From the NCBI GenBank assembly GCA_035079385.1, contig JAVHKY010000065.1, positions 434,001 through 498,000 of the forward strand: a DNA stretch of 64,000 nt. The letters run 5' to 3'. The stretch is from Aspidiotus rigidus. Its lineage: Eukaryota > Arthropoda > Insecta > Hemiptera > Diaspididae. A model generated the notes under the pieces. It saw nothing but the letters and a program-made list of their open reading frames with translations, ran no database searches and was not told where the DNA came from. Position numbers and translations under genes: made by a program. Each line of letters begins with the position of its first letter. The first letter of the stretch is position 1. Shown here one piece after another: positions 47,320 through 60,305 of the stretch.

Positions 47320-47390
47320 ACAGATGACGTCATTAATATATTGCCCTTAAAGTAGGTCAGGCTTTACCTGCCTTGTGACGTCACCAGCGG
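47320..47390. repeat. Small TGACGTCA-bearing repeat fragment
   Basis: Two exact TGACGTCA sites (about 47324 and 47376) flank a CCCTTAAAGTAGGTCAGG block that resembles CCCTAAAGTAGGTCAAGG at about 10331. It therefore belongs with the decayed region at 10130-10860. Confidence 0.5.
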
Positions 47391-47429
47391 GATGCAATCA
47401 GTATTCCTCAATCCACTATATCGTGTGTA

Positions 47430-48310
47430 TGTTAGACTGACTAGGTGGGGTAACAGACAGACTCTCGGCTGCATCCAGATTGCGGCCCACAACCTGAAAA
47501 CCATCCACATTGCGGCCCGTGGGTGAACCAGATTGCGGCCGAAGAAAAATCTGAAGTCATCCAGATTGCGGCCCACTGTGGAACCAGTTTGCGGCCCCCG
47601 AGGCTACCATTTTGCGGCCAAAAAAATTTTCCAAAGAAATATTATTCGTGTTAAAAGCAGCAACGGATAAGGTAGTAAGAAGTATTGTCTCTCGAAGAGG
47701 TCCTCTGTGGCCTTTCTCTTACAGGCATTAGCCACCTTCTGCCTGAGTAGACGGCTGGAGGGATCGCGTGTATGGTTATGATCTAAGTTCGAGTCTACTT
47801 GCCTACCAGCTGAGAATTTGATAAAAGCAGTACAAGATTTATTCGTGCATACCCATCGCTCCACTTCGTGTTTCAAATTCTTGTGCCACCGAAACTTGTA
47901 CCCGTCGACGACACGCAGCTCCTCGCCACGTTTGCTATACATAATGTATCACGAAAATATATGTTGAAAGCTTAGGCGACTTAAATCACACTGATCGTAA
48001 TTCCATTCATTCATTCATTCACTCATTCATTCATTCGTCACATTCAGTCCTGCAAGATCGATTACTCATCATTGATGCAGTGACCACGAGGTAAAGGATA
48101 ATACGCTAAATGAGATGTATTACACGCATTTGCAGAGGTCGAAATTTTTCGTTTCCTTGGCCGCAATGTGGTCGCAAATAAAAATTTTTTGGCCGCAATG
48201 TGGGTCACTCGAAAAAATTTTTGGGCCGCAATATGCTTGCATTATTTTTTTTTCAGCCGCAATTTGGATGCGTGGTCGGGCCGCAAACTGCTTTTCCCGA
48301 GACTCTCCTC
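47430..48310. mobile_element. Element with inverted ATTGCGGCC arrays and a FLYWCH fragment
   Basis: Six (A/T)TTGCGGCC nonamers lie in + orientation at 47479, 47509, 47532, 47565, 47588 and 47611. Five copies in the opposite orientation lie at 48159, 48191, 48224, 48255 (AGCCGCAAT) and 48279. The outer ends share GA(C/G)TCTCGG (47459 and the complement near 48300). Between the arrays lie the FLYWCH frame and an (ATTC)n microsatellite (48002-48037). The FLYWCH domain plus subterminal repeats suggests a non-autonomous relative of Mutator-like (MULE) elements. No 8-10-bp target duplication was identified, so the exact boundaries are uncertain. Confidence 0.65.
47604..47942 (-). pseudogene. FLYWCH zinc-finger protein fragment
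   Basis: The frame starts at 47942 and its first ~85 residues form a FLYWCH-type domain: GYKFRWHKN (14-22), then W30, C32, C37 and the pair H55/H57 in DHNH, the usual C-x4-C...H-x-H zinc ligands. A basic helix-like KRKATEDLFER follows. Beyond residue 85 the sequence turns into non-coding terminal repeat (the last codons cover one TTGCGGCC copy), so the rest of the protein is deleted. FLYWCH domains bind DNA and occur in MULE-type transposases and domesticated proteins. This copy lacks any DDE catalytic domain. Confidence 0.6.
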
Positions 48311-49940
48311 CTTCTTAGTCTAGATACTTCATGTTAGGCTAAATGGCTGCTTTCTCCTTAGCCTGGCTAACTAGCCGAGAATAACAGAAGGACTCACTCG
48401 CTCAGGTTGCATATTCTATATCGTACCCTCTACAAGTCTCCCTCCTCTTTGTAGCCCAATAGTAGTACACCTGATGTTAAGCTAACTAACCTTTTAGCCT
48501 AGCACACGTCTATACTGATTAGTACACAAAAATATTGTATGCTAAAGATTATTCCACGCACGTGAACGCGCATGCAAATTTTGGAATTAGAGTTCGAGCT
48601 TGAGATCGAGTTTTTTCAAGTCCTTAGGTCATTGGCACCCGCCCAAGCGAACGCGCACGCCATTTATAGAATTAGGAAGCAACCCAGAGCAAAGATATAA
48701 ACATGTCAAGACTCAGAGTGAGCTTCAAAAATTATTTCAACTTCATGCTCTTGAAATATATCCTCTACTCTACAAACATGAGGACTTATCAATCCGCTTG
48801 CCGTGTGGAGAACGTTTGCCCTACCTCCACGTCGTTGACAAAATATACCTTTTCAGGTATTAGGAGAAAAATAAGGTCATATTTTTGTGCCCCTCGAGCG
48901 AAGATTCTGTTAGCGAAAAGTCTCAGATTGAGGGCCTCGCTTTTCGTAGATCCATCGTTGAAGGAAGAAGAAGAAGGTCTTATTTTCATGGCAGGTGTGA
49001 AAATCGCTACTTCATGGACTAGTAGTCTTTCGAATGAAAGTGGGTAAAACTCCTTAGGGTCTACAAACCATAGTCGAGTTTTGTTAATACACTTAACACG
49101 TCGCCATCATAAACTGTCTCTTGAGAGGCAGAATGAGGCGTGTGAATATCTTCAGAAGTGCATTATTTTGTATTAATGAATGGGCCGAAGATAATTGGCA
49201 TTTGCATCAGAACTTTCGCAGAATACACTAAGAAGTTTTAGGCGTGGATTTAGGGGAAGTGATAGAAGATCGTTGACAGCGAACTTCACTGACTTGTGTT
49301 GACTACATCCAACAGCCGTCGACCATCAAACCCAACATTGGGAATACTGTCGTTCAAGCGAGACTGAAGTATTCACTATCGATGCGATTCATTGTATATC
49401 ATACATGTTTTTTTTTTTTTTTTGCGAATAGCGTATTTCAACTTCGGAAGACAGATCGTCTTTCTTATGGGGAGCCACGAAGGAAAGCTTGAAAGTAAGG
49501 CCCTGAGTAGAGAAATACCTTCAAATATTAGTTTGGAAAATATGATTAGAAGGTCTGGAATAGATCTAATTTTGAGAACCCATGAACCTGCAAAAATCTT
49601 AGCACCGAGTACTCTTGTGAGATGAACTGTGAAAGTAACCGGTGAGAGTTTTTTTTTTGCAAATTACAGTTACCTGAGCCACTTTTCCATTCATCAGAAT
49701 GCCAAAGGTTACCTCCAAGAAATGCTCAAATTATGCACTTAAGAAGCGAGAAGATAGATTTTTTCAATTATGGAAATATTTCCCCTCCTTTAAGGTGAAT
49801 CCCCAAATCCACGACTGAGTTTTAGAGAATCATCTGGAAACCGGTCAATCTCGTAAGAATTATCGATGTTTCTTGTAGTTTGAACTAGTTTTTATTTTCA
49901 AAATGGAGATTCCTCTTCTATTGTAGGCTCTCCACATATT

Positions 49941-50029
<89 letters not shown>

Positions 50030-53000
50030 CTCGCAAAACTTCGTCGGTATTTTTCCACATTTTACAGGTCTGAATAGCCTCAAAATCATTCATCTCAAGA
50101 AACTTTTTTTTTTGTCCAATAGCTTCGTTTTATCAATGTGATATTTTCTCAAAGCGAAAATACTTGATCTCAAGAACATCGATTTCAGGAGTCGTCCAAG
50201 AAAATGCTTAGCAGATTTCTAAATTTTTCCAGTGTAAGACGGTTTTCGATTTCATCTTATCGGAGTCCCTACGTCTCTAAACTTGATCGTAGACTGAATG
50301 TTGAAGATTCCGCTGGAATATCCTTCGAGAAATATTCTCGCTGGAAAGAAACACCACGGGAAGGATTATTCCTCGTTTATTGAAATCAGTTGAGGCTAAC
50401 TTTTTGTACTAGTCATTTTTATGAAGGTATTGGACGCTATTTGGTTGGAAAAATCTCGAATCAGTTTCTCAATCCTCGACAATCAGAAAATTATTCGAAA
50501 ACACGAATAATTCTGACGGAATCGTCGAAGAATCTGAGCAGAATAATCTTGTAGAAGAATTTTCTCGAAAATATCTGCTGAAGATATCGTATCTTAAAAT
50601 CGCATTTCAAAATAATTTACATTTCGGATGTGCGACTTTTTCGTTACTTCGTTGACACGATTCCAATTTTAGCTTCTTAACCTCGGATGATGTCACCGCT
50701 AATTCACGCAACCCAGCGTTCAAGTCTTTTTCTTTACTAATTTAAATTAGGATTTCTAATCACTTGGAACTCATGAGATGACTAAAGTATGATTGTTTCA
50801 TCGAAAATATCCTCTCACACACCACAATTTCTCAACGTTTTTCCTCGTTACGTGTATGCTCGTATGTATAATATTTTCTATAATTATTCGAATGCTGATT
50901 TCGTTATCAATCAATAATGAAATTCATCTTCAATGTACCATCGTTAATCATTCACTGGAAATGGTGTAGAAATTCATTTTAATCTGTACATATATTATAC
51001 CACTCACTAGTTGAAAACGCGATATGTCACCAAAAACGTATTTTTCGTCATCCACAACACGCTGCTTTCTGTACAACGTTCACGTTATTTTTCCACGGTG
51101 CGTGACGTACCTTCTCCCGCTCTTATTCTCTAGCGTTACTCCTGAAATAGACCGTGGCAACCGAATGGAAGAATCGTTGAGAAATAATTTGGAAGACAGA
51201 AAATCTCATCGGGGGAAAATTTCTGCGTTTCACGATCTAACAAGGAGGCTACGAATTGAAAAACCCAGAGAAGTCGGGGAATCGCCAAGATAAAATATGA
51301 TTTGTATCGCAGATGAAGTCTAGAATGAATTCAAAAATTAGAAAGTCAGGTAGATTCATTATAAAGAAAAAAGTGTTCTCACTAATGTCTTTCATTTATT
51401 TTTTCATGGTGATTCCCCTTATCAAGGGGACTTCGTACTCATTGAAATCCTATGACCATAACTTGTTCGTGTGTAAGTCACTAGAAAAGGGCAAACGAAT
51501 TTCTTTCACGCTGTGCTATCCAGTGCGATAGTAATAAACTTTACTTCTGTGACCTTGATGATAAGAAGAGGAAATGTTGGAAAGTGACCAAGTAGAAAGA
51601 GGAAGAACAAGACGTTATAATTGGAAAGAAGATGAAATACATTGACCAGAAAATGAAAGCCAGTATAGCAACCCCCCAGTATACAAACCTCCAGAGTCCT
51701 CGTGATAAGTTCTTATCTGTTTGATATTTTTTTTCGCGATCCAAGTCGAACGAGTTATCAAAGAGTGTCAAGTCACGTTCCTAGCTGAAATGACCGCGTG
51801 CAACTTATCGAATTCTCTCTCTCATAGGCCGTGCATCGAGTGCCAGATTTGTGCTCAACGTGTTGTACGCCGTCATATTCATCATTATAGAATATAATGC
51901 ACTGTGGTTTATTCTATAATAGAAATTACCACTACAGCATTACACCTCCACCTCTCCGGCAACGCTTTTTGTTTCATTTTTTCGAAATATATATGTATCT
52001 ATGTCCGTATCATTTTTACACGCGTTCGTTTGGCTGCCCGACTTCTCCCTTCGAGTTAAGTTTACAGTGAAAGTCCTTACTGCGTATATTTCGCCGCCTA
52101 ATGGGTCGTATTATTATTTTCCATTTGGATTCGTTCGTTCTTTCTTTTCATTTCGCATTATATTTTCTTTTATCGAATAGACAACCAGATCTCGACTCTC
52201 GGGATACAGCACAACAACAAGTTAGTTACCTAATTGCGTTTAAATAGCGCACGTACATTATAGATTATAGTTGCGGGTCATATTTTGACGTTTTGTATAA
52301 ATAATATTGTAATATTGGCCGTCGTTGACCGCTCTCGATGGCCGGCTGCGACGAGATTTAATAATTATTACGGCTCGATATCATTATTTTTACGTAATGG
52401 GAAGTCGGTCGTTAGGCGATCTCGTATACTTGGCATCGATTACGAATTCGTCGAGGATTACAAAGAGAAATGCGAAATCCTTTGTACGGAGACCCATTGC
52501 AATCGAGTGGGTGCTGATCGGGATTTAATTCTCGACCTTGTCGGATGGTTTCGTCGGAGCTCCTTGCAAAGTTCTTCGGTCGAATTCGAAAACTCCTCCC
52601 TTCGCTGTTGGACGTCGCGGCGGGAAGATCGGCTCGTGCCAATTTCGCGCGTCGAATATATTTTCAAGACGCAAAAGGAAGCTTACGTTTGCCCGTGTAT
52701 ACTCGATTAATTCGGCATCCGTTTCTCTTTCTCCTAGATTAGCGCAGCATTGTATGTATAGTGAAATAACGAGGCATTATTAAATCTCGCATTTGGTCTC
52801 TCGTACCGTCATTTTATTACTCGCTTAGAAAGTCGCAGAGTCAGATGGTAAATTGGATAAATTCAATAAAGCACGATGAATCGTCAACCGAAAATTACGG
52901 TCCAATTTTGTTGCGTAAACATTATACATACATCCCCGATGATGTAGCGATTATGCGAAATTATGCTAATTCCTGCGTCGCTTGATGATGTTTACAAGCA

Positions 53001-53689
53001 TTCCGTTCTCCGAAAGCTCGCGATATATCGTCCGTACGTAAGAATCCTATTTTGATGATGTCTTAAAAGACGCGTTACAACGGAAATTCCGTGTAGTTGC
53101 GATCGCAAATTTTCTACGTGAATGATAGCGATTTCACTTTCCGCGGATGGGAAACATGGTCTCGCGTTAGAAAAAACAAAAAATTGTTTTCGAACAAAAT
53201 ATTCGTTATAACATTGCGGAGAAATTAAGATTAATGGCATTCCAACGTTTTAATATTCGGTTGTAACAATAGGAAGAGAACTTCTGAAATGAAATATATG
53301 TATATATACGGGTCGACGGTATAGCTTTAAAAACTAATAAAATTTGAAACTATGTACGTAAGTATCGTGTGTGTAACTGTTTGTTGATTGTCGAGGGCAC
53401 CCGCTTCTCGGAAACGAAAAAGCTATTCGTCTCCGCGGTCGGAGTCGCATCTTTTGAGAAGGTGACATTTTGTTGCTTCTTCTTCTTCCGATCGATTAAT
53501 CTCGCGATGCTCGTTGATTCTTCTCGAGCCGAGCGTTTCTTCCGTTCGTGACACGATCCTCTCGATACTTTTTTTCTCTGTCGATATTTACGCCGCTCCG
53601 ATACGATTTATTGTTTTCGAATGTGCCAGCTGTAAAAACAACGTTATTTCAAATCCTCGTGTTTTGCCCTTATTTATCGATGTGTATAA
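48311..53689. other. No gene seen; unique DNA with simple repeats
   Basis: Apart from the CT/CG tract annotated separately, I see no exon or RNA gene. 50600-53690 is CpG-containing and probably unique. The 141-codon frame at 52285-52710 has no recognisable domain. A T16 tract starts at about 49409. Confidence 0.5.
49943..50031. repeat. (CT)n followed by (CG)n microsatellite
   Basis: About 35 CT dinucleotides (49943-50014) run directly into eight or nine CG dinucleotides (50014-50031). Minus-strand frames reading RERERE are artefacts of it. Alternating CG is a Z-DNA-prone sequence. Confidence 0.95.
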
Positions 53690-55690
53690 GAGAAATTTGT
53701 GTGATGTTTTCGGAAGAAAGTATTTGGTTATAATGTTCGTATGTGATCGTGCGAAAACGCTGTTAAAATCGCTATTCGTGTAGTATACTTGGGAAATATC
53801 TTCAGTAAATAATGTCACAACCTGAATTTTGAAATTCTAGTGCTCGTAATCTATCGAAAATACATGTATGAATCATTTTTACTCCGTCAGATTTGTGCTC
53901 TTGGTTGGAGACGAATTCATTCTCCTCCATGATATTCTTATTGTGGTTCAACTGTAAAGATCTCCTATTGCGTCCACTCCTTTTCATGAATGCGTAACTC
54001 ATTGCATCTGAAGTCATTGACTGGTTGTGCGCGTCCCTCTTAAAAACATAACAAAGCGTGTACTGTCTGAGGGCGATTAGTTGGCTGCTCTTAGGAATGC
54101 GTTTTCGTCCACGTTGGCCATCGTTGTTGCAACTAGTATACGCGAACCTCGTGCGCCAACCGCCAACTAATCGCTCACGGACAGTTGCTCGAACCGTATT
54201 TAGCGAGAGGAAAGGCTCCAGAGCCTTTGGATATTGGGAGTCTGTACATCTTGAGAAATATCTTCAGTAAATAATGTCACAACCTGAATTTTGAAATTCT
54301 AGTGCTCGCAATCTGTCGAAAATACATGTATGAATCATTTTTACTCCGTCAGATTTGTGCTCTTGGTTGGAGATGAATTCATTCTTCTCCATGATATTCT
54401 TATTGTGGTTTAACTGTGAAGATCTCTTAATAGCGTCCATTCCTTTTCACGAATGCATAACTCATTGCATCTGAAGTCATTGACTGGTTGTGCACATCCT
54501 TTTTAAATACATCATGAAGCATGTACTGTCTGAGAGCGATTAGTTAACGGTTCTTAGGAATGCGTTTTCGTCCACGTTGGCCATCGTTGTTGCAAATAGT
54601 CTACGCAAACCTCGTGCGCCAACCGCCAACTAATCGCTTACGGACAGTTGCTCGAACCGTATTTAGCGAGAGGAAAGGCTCCAGGGCCTTTGGATATTGG
54701 GAGTCTACATCTTGAGAAATATCTTCAGTAAATAATGTCACAACCTGAATTTTGAAATTCTAGTGCTCGCAATCTGTCGAAAATACATGTATGAATCATT
54801 TTTACTCCGTCAGATTTGTGCTCTTGGTTGGAGACGAATTCATTCTCCTCCATGATATTCTTATTGTGGTTTAACTGTAAAGATCTCCTATTGCGCCCAC
54901 TCCTTTTCATGAATGTGTAACTCATTGCATCTGAAGTCATTGACTGGTTGTGCGCGTCCCTCTTAAAAACGTAACAAAGCGTGTACTGTCTGAGGGCGAT
55001 TAGTTGGCGGCTCTTAGGCATGCGTTTTCGTCCACGTTGGTCATCGTTATTGCAAATAGTATACGCGAACCTCGTGTACCAACCGCCAACTCATCGCTCA
55101 CGGACAGTTGCTAGAACAGTATTTAGCGAGGGGAAAGACTCCAGGGCCTTTGGATAATGGGAGTCCGTACATTTTTCTCAGATCGCGCCAGTAGAGCCGT
55201 GCATGACATGTGTATACAAGTATAACGTAGGGACTGCAAAGTTTTGTTTTTTTGTTCTAGTACATAAGGTTTGCACAAGTTGGAGGCGAAAATTTAAGTG
55301 ATATTTTCGGAAGAAAGTATTTGGTATAATGTTTTCCCAACTAGCGGTGTATGTGATCGTGCGAAAACGCTGTCAAAATCGCTATTTGTGCAATACAATT
55401 GGAAAATATTGACAATAAATAATTTCACGACCTGAATTTTGAAATTCTAGTGCTTACATACAATCCGTCTGAAATACATGTATAAATCATTTTCATTTCT
55501 TCCCCATGATATTCTTATTGTGGTTCAACGGTGAAGATCTCGTATGTGTAACTCGTGCATATGAAGTCATTGACTGGTTGTGCACCTCCTTTTTAAAAAC
55601 ATCACAAAGTATATACTGTCTGAGAGTGATTAGTCGGTGGCTCTTGGGAATGCTTTTTTATCCACGTTGGCTTTTTTCGCAGCAACGCTG
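53690..55690. repeat. 460-bp tandem repeat, three copies plus a diverged fourth
   Basis: Unit starts (ATCTTCAGTAAATAATGTCA) lie at about 53798, 54260 and 54719. A diverged copy starts at about 55391, and its upstream flank (GTGATATTTTCGGAAGAAAG, 55299) matches the flank of copy 1 (about 53700). Each of the first three units contains a hairpin: CTGTCTGAGGGCGATTAGTT (54063 in copy 1) pairs with the complement at 54162-54184. Copies 1 and 3 share an open minus-strand frame (about 98 codons at 54725-55021). Copy 2 has a one-base insertion near 54430 that breaks it. Confidence 0.85.
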
Positions 55691-58675
55691 ACCTGATATA
55701 TTTGGTTTTACTTCAAATCTGAAAATTCCGCTCGTTCTTCTGATGGTTTGTTCTCCTTCTTGTCTATCTTGTGTACACTGGAAGGCCGTTGCGACCGAGT
55801 GAAGACGAGCATGCGTACCAGTGTTTGCAAATTGTGCGAAAAATTCTTGCAGTTCACAAATTCAATCATTGATAAAAAAAAGTACACTCATGAACTCCGT
55901 CTCTCCAAATCTTCTTAAATTTCATACCAGTGCTCCTTTGAATTTCACTGCTTTCTTCGCGACATTATTTTTATGTATGTGCGGGGTTTTCCAGAATTTG
56001 ACTCCACTTGCAGGGTATACAGAATTATCATTCAAGTCAGAAGTGCGGTGACGACGCTGATTTGAGGAATGATCCTCTGTAAACATTTTTAGGGGGTCGA
56101 ATGTTCGTCTTTCTTTTCCTCTCTTCTCTTTGCTTTGCGTGTTTGTTTGTTTTTATTTTTTTTTAAGGAATCGGGAGGCGATTTTTAATTTTTGTTTGTA
56201 TGGGACTTTTCAGGTCTGATTCTGTCTTTGAGTTTTTGGGTAGCTTCAAAAAATTTCTTCGTCGAATTTCCAAGTCTCCCTCTACAAGTTTTCATTTTTC
56301 CTACTAACGACTTGTGTTAGAATTTTAAATTATTTAAGAGATATTTGGGTAGATCCGCGCTTACCTTGAATTTTTTTTTAATTGAACAGCGCCTAACCGA
56401 GAATCGTAAGTTGTTAGTTGCGCACCTAAATCTACATTTTACATCAATGGCGTGAGATATTCGAGTTGCGTTCTCTTGTTTGAAAAGGGCTTTGAAAGGT
56501 ACGTCCCGATAGTTGGTTGAATTGCGTCCGCAGATTCTACGGTGTGAAGAAGCGTAAAGTGAACCTCTTCTTTCTTCCCATAACCATAAATGAGAAACAC
56601 ATCGCAAGCTCTCTGAGGTTAATATCCATCCTTCCCTCGCGAATGAGTTTGAATCCTTCCTCAGACTCGGCCTCGAATCGAACCTCTGCACTTTCATGGA
56701 CGCTTCTTTAAATGCCCCCCTCGATGATAATTTCTCCATGATGTCAATTCAACTTTGTACGGCAGAGTAAATGTCAGCAAGCACTATCTAACACAAGTTT
56801 GAGGAAATCGCTCTTCAAGAATTTGGTCCTTCAATCGGCCACTCCTGTTCGTCTTCAAATTTGCCTAATCGAGGTTCATCATTATTTGAGCAAATCTAAG
56901 GCACATCTAATCTTTATTCTGTAAATGATGTGAGGTATTCTCAATTTTAAGATGAAACCGACTTTTTTAAATGATGTGAAGAAAGCTCAGTCATACTGAC
57001 GTAGAGGTTGCATGAATTTCTGAAGGAAATCGTGAACGAAGATCAAGTTTCATTCAAAATTGATGAAAGTACGAAATTCGCTTGAGAAATGCGGAGGAAA
57101 ACTGATGGAAAAGTCCCATAAATTGAAGACATAGCTACGAGTATATATCCTCGAAGTTGAAAAGTTTCATTAGAAGGCTGAAAAAGAAAATCGCTGGTCT
57201 TTTATTTTCCACTTTTTAGATTTTATCGCGAAACATATGGACGACCGTCGCTCGGTGTTGAAACGGAATTTAAGAAGTACGACTGTACGACTACAAAACT
57301 TTTTACACTTCCTGTCTGAGTATTTATTTCTTCTTCCTATCATATATTCAATGTTATTTTCTTCGAGGGTAATTTTCGTCAACATTAAAATTAAGAGTTG
57401 ACCTTGATATTTTTATACGATCGTCCGACGTATAATATGCTGTATCATCGCATGTACGACGCTCGAAAACTTCAAAATTTTCAGGGATATTCAAGTATAA
57501 GCACACATTTTTATTCGACTCGTGACCTTGAATGCTGATATTTCCTTTACTGCAGTACGATGCGATGTGCGTGAAATTTTATTTTTCGAAGAACGTATGC
57601 CTATAAAGTATCCGATGGAAACATGTTCTTGCGCGAATGGTTTTCATTTTATTTTTTTATTTTTCAAAATTGACGTGTACGAAAACAGAAGACGCGATGA
57701 CGTAAAAACGGCGATGCTTCCATGAAACCGAATACAATGGTTTCGGATTACAGAATTGCATATTTTCTCCTTCGACGTCGACCTTTGTTGATGCGTATAA
57801 TCATATATTATTATCATCATGCCGTATTTATGCGCGTCGGTCTTATTTTGCCTTCGTGTTGCAAAAAATACCGAGATAAGCTTTGCAGCAACTTTATTTT
57901 ATAATTGTATCAAGAGTGTGGGCGGACTTGCTCAATATCAGTGTTCAAAAAGGAAGAACTTACCTTGAAATCGTCTTCTTTCATTCGCCGGTGTAGTTGA
58001 TGAAGATTTTTATTTCTTTGTTCGCTCGTCGTGCGTCGGATCCATAAAAATTGATATTGTATTCTGCCGTAATGAAGGAAAGGAAAACTTTGTCCGTCCG
58101 TCCGATCGAAATTTCGTGAAGTTTACCATCGTAGGAAAATTTTTTAAAAATTAGCTTTTAATGAGTTTTTTTTTACTACATTGTTTACCACGATACAAAC
58201 ATTTGAAATTCGAGTTTTTTGGGAAAGTTTATGAATACTAATTTTCTTTTATTTGGTTAGTTCGTCTCTATCAATTGTATAAGTCAAGTGATACTCTCTT
58301 ACTTTTTGAAAGAAAATGGTCGCCAACTTTATCATTTTTTTTTTCTCAATTTCACCGATTTTCTTCGCTCATTACTGTTTTCAAGAACAGCAAAATTAGA
58401 GTAATAAAGATGACTCACTATCGTACCAAAAAGAAAAGAAGATGTGAAAAATCTCGTTTCATGTTTATAGTTTTTTCGAAAACTTTTTCGATAAATTTTT
58501 TCAACGTGAATTTAAGCTGTAATATCTGTGATTATTAGCAGGACGAGTTAATAATGAGGATTTATATGTTCACATCAGAAGCTCGAACTTGGTAGCTTGT
58601 ACAGACACTCGAGGACTATGGTTGGAGGGGAGGTGGGCACAGTTCAATGTGTATAAGTAATGAGGTCACGGTGAA
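55691..58675. other. No gene seen
   Basis: A 140-codon minus-strand frame at 56317-56739 has no recognisable domain. 57200-58550 is CpG-containing and probably unique. No exon or RNA gene is supported. Confidence 0.45.
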
Positions 58676-59060
58676 GTAGTCTGTTATGAGTGGGGCAGGT
58701 GAATCCTTTGAAAATTACTTTTTTCGTCTAGTTTTTTCTAATGGACACGATTCAAGAATTGGTCTTATGGTTCAAAATTTATCAAGAGTCTTGTGTTCTT
58801 TTTTTTTTTTTGCTTGTAAACCTCCCAGGAGAATTCGGTTGTTCGAAACCTCTCCCTCGAAAATGTTCTAGATATGCTCTTGGCGACAGGAAGGGTTGAG
58901 TACAACTTCCTTTGGTGGTGATCCTTGTTTGGCTACTGAGTCCTTGACATTTGTATGGTCCGACCGAGATTCACAAGAGGGGAGTTAGAACAACCTGTTG
59001 GGCGAGAGAGTTCGAGGAGAAAGGGTCTTGGAAATATAGAACGGAGAATAGTGAGCCCAT
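58676..59060 (-). pseudogene. Possible fourth LINE relic (RNase H tail-like)
   Basis: The minus strand near 58950-58915 reads HTNVKDSVAKQGSP, which fits the HxxIxGNExADxxAKxG end of LINE RNase H domains. Sequence on either side is broken and less convincing, so this is tentative. Confidence 0.25.
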
Positions 59061-59744
59061 AAGGAGCAGGTAATGGCGATTTCAAGCCAACTGTGTAATG
59101 TGTGAGAGACGTATGAAAATTTCAAAAAATTCTGTGATTTGATAGAATCGAACCAGCTGTGAAATAAGTGTAGGCTGTTATGGAAGTAGTTTTGAAGTCG
59201 TCAAGATGAGCAAGTTGTAGATTGGAACTGAATCAGTCATGGAAACCAAGAAAGAGAATTGAGCTTTTATTATTATTTTGAAAAAGAAAAATTCTGGCGA
59301 AAAACCGATCGTGAAATTGGAGATTATTAGAGACCCCAGCACGTGTTGGTTAAGAACGGATTGTGAGGATTTGCGATATAAATTTCTGAAGAAAAATAAT
59401 GCAAAAAGTGTGAATTGTTGACCTCAACAAGTGTGGCGTAAATAAGATTTTTCTGATTCGTCACCTTATGACTTTACCCAGCTAAAGAAGCCCAAGCAAA
59501 TTGTTGCAGTTCCGACTGTAATTCGAAAATCGTCCGGTATTAATTCTTCTTATTTCACGAATAAGAAGCTATGAAGCTTTCAAGAGAAATGATTATTTGT
59601 GAGAAATAGATGAGAAAGAAAATAATTTTCTACTTGTTGGAGATAACGATCAAATTTTATGTCTCTCTCGTGCAGAATCTCCTTTCTTGTTCAAATTTCT
59701 AATGTAGCGCAGGTCACTCAGGTCAAGGTGGTAAAGCTCACTGA
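59061..59744. other. No gene seen
   Basis: AT-rich sequence without recognisable genes or matched repeats. Confidence 0.45.
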
Positions 59745-60305
59745 GAGGCCACTCACTTCCCTCCTACCATCATAAATAGATTGAACTCCTAGGTAAAAAG
59801 ACTCATTTACTTAGGAAGGTTTCAATTAGCAGTGACAAGGTCATATCTAAGATACGAAATAAGGAGTTGGTTAAGTACTCGTGTGAAGAAACTGAAATTT
59901 CCTAGACTGACAGTAGCTCCAACTTCCTTTCCCTCCCACTCCATTCAGGGTGTCCACTTGTCCGGAAAATCTGGAAGTCGTGGAAAAGTCAGGGAATTTC
60001 GTGAGGCCTAGAAAAGTCGGGGACTTTTGGGAATTTTACCCAAAGTCTGGGAATTTTTTGCGATACGTCAAAAAAAGTTCAAGCTAAGAAGTTTTTTTTT
60101 TTTTTTGTGGAGATTATGGTTTGGAAAAACCTAGAAAAGTCAGAGAATTTCATTTCAGAGAAAAAGTGGACACCCTGCCATTGGAAAGATTTTGGAGTCT
60201 TTAATTTAGAAGCGTTTGTCAAAGTCTCTAGGTCACTGACTTGAAGCTGACCCTTTTCACCTTTTCTTACCATCTTTAGCTCAAGTCCCAATGTCGAAAC
60301 TTTTT
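59745..60305 (+). repeat. Duplicated block, copy A (split by a MITE)
   Basis: 59745-59945 plus 60178-60305 align with 60675-61010. Landmarks are ATTGAACTCCTAGGTA against GCTGAGCTTCTAGGTA, TAAGATACGAAATAAGGAGT against TAAGACACGAAATTAGAAGT, CTGACAGTAGCTC in both, GTCAAAGTC(T/A)C(T/C)AGGTCACT, and CTTACCATCT(T/A)T. The orientation label is arbitrary. Confidence 0.75.
59946..60177. mobile_element. 232-bp MITE with CAGGGTGTCCAC ends and 5-bp TSD
   Basis: The left end CAGGGTGTCCACTTGTCC and right end GTGGACACCCTG are inverted. Both sides carry GAAAAGTCAG(G/A)GAATTTC just inside. CCATT flanks both ends (59941-59945 and 60178-60182). The second copy of the host block (about 60877-60888, CTCCACCGGAAAG) preserves the unoccupied site, confirming the ends. 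No coding frame. The CAGGG start recalls hAT ends, but the duplication is 5 bp rather than the usual 8. Confidence 0.9.

Noticed and set aside
49860..50093. Arg/Glu dipeptide-repeat protein on the minus strand
   Set aside because: Translation of the CT microsatellite.
51884..51920. ATTATAGAATA / TATTCTATAAT stem as a microRNA precursor
   Set aside because: The stem is only 11 bp, far too short for a precursor hairpin.
52285..52710. 141-codon plus-strand frame
   Set aside because: CpG-rich but no recognisable motif, splice context or repeat of composition seen in the real exon.
56317..56739. 140-codon minus-strand frame
   Set aside because: No recognisable domain and ordinary composition; not enough to call a gene.
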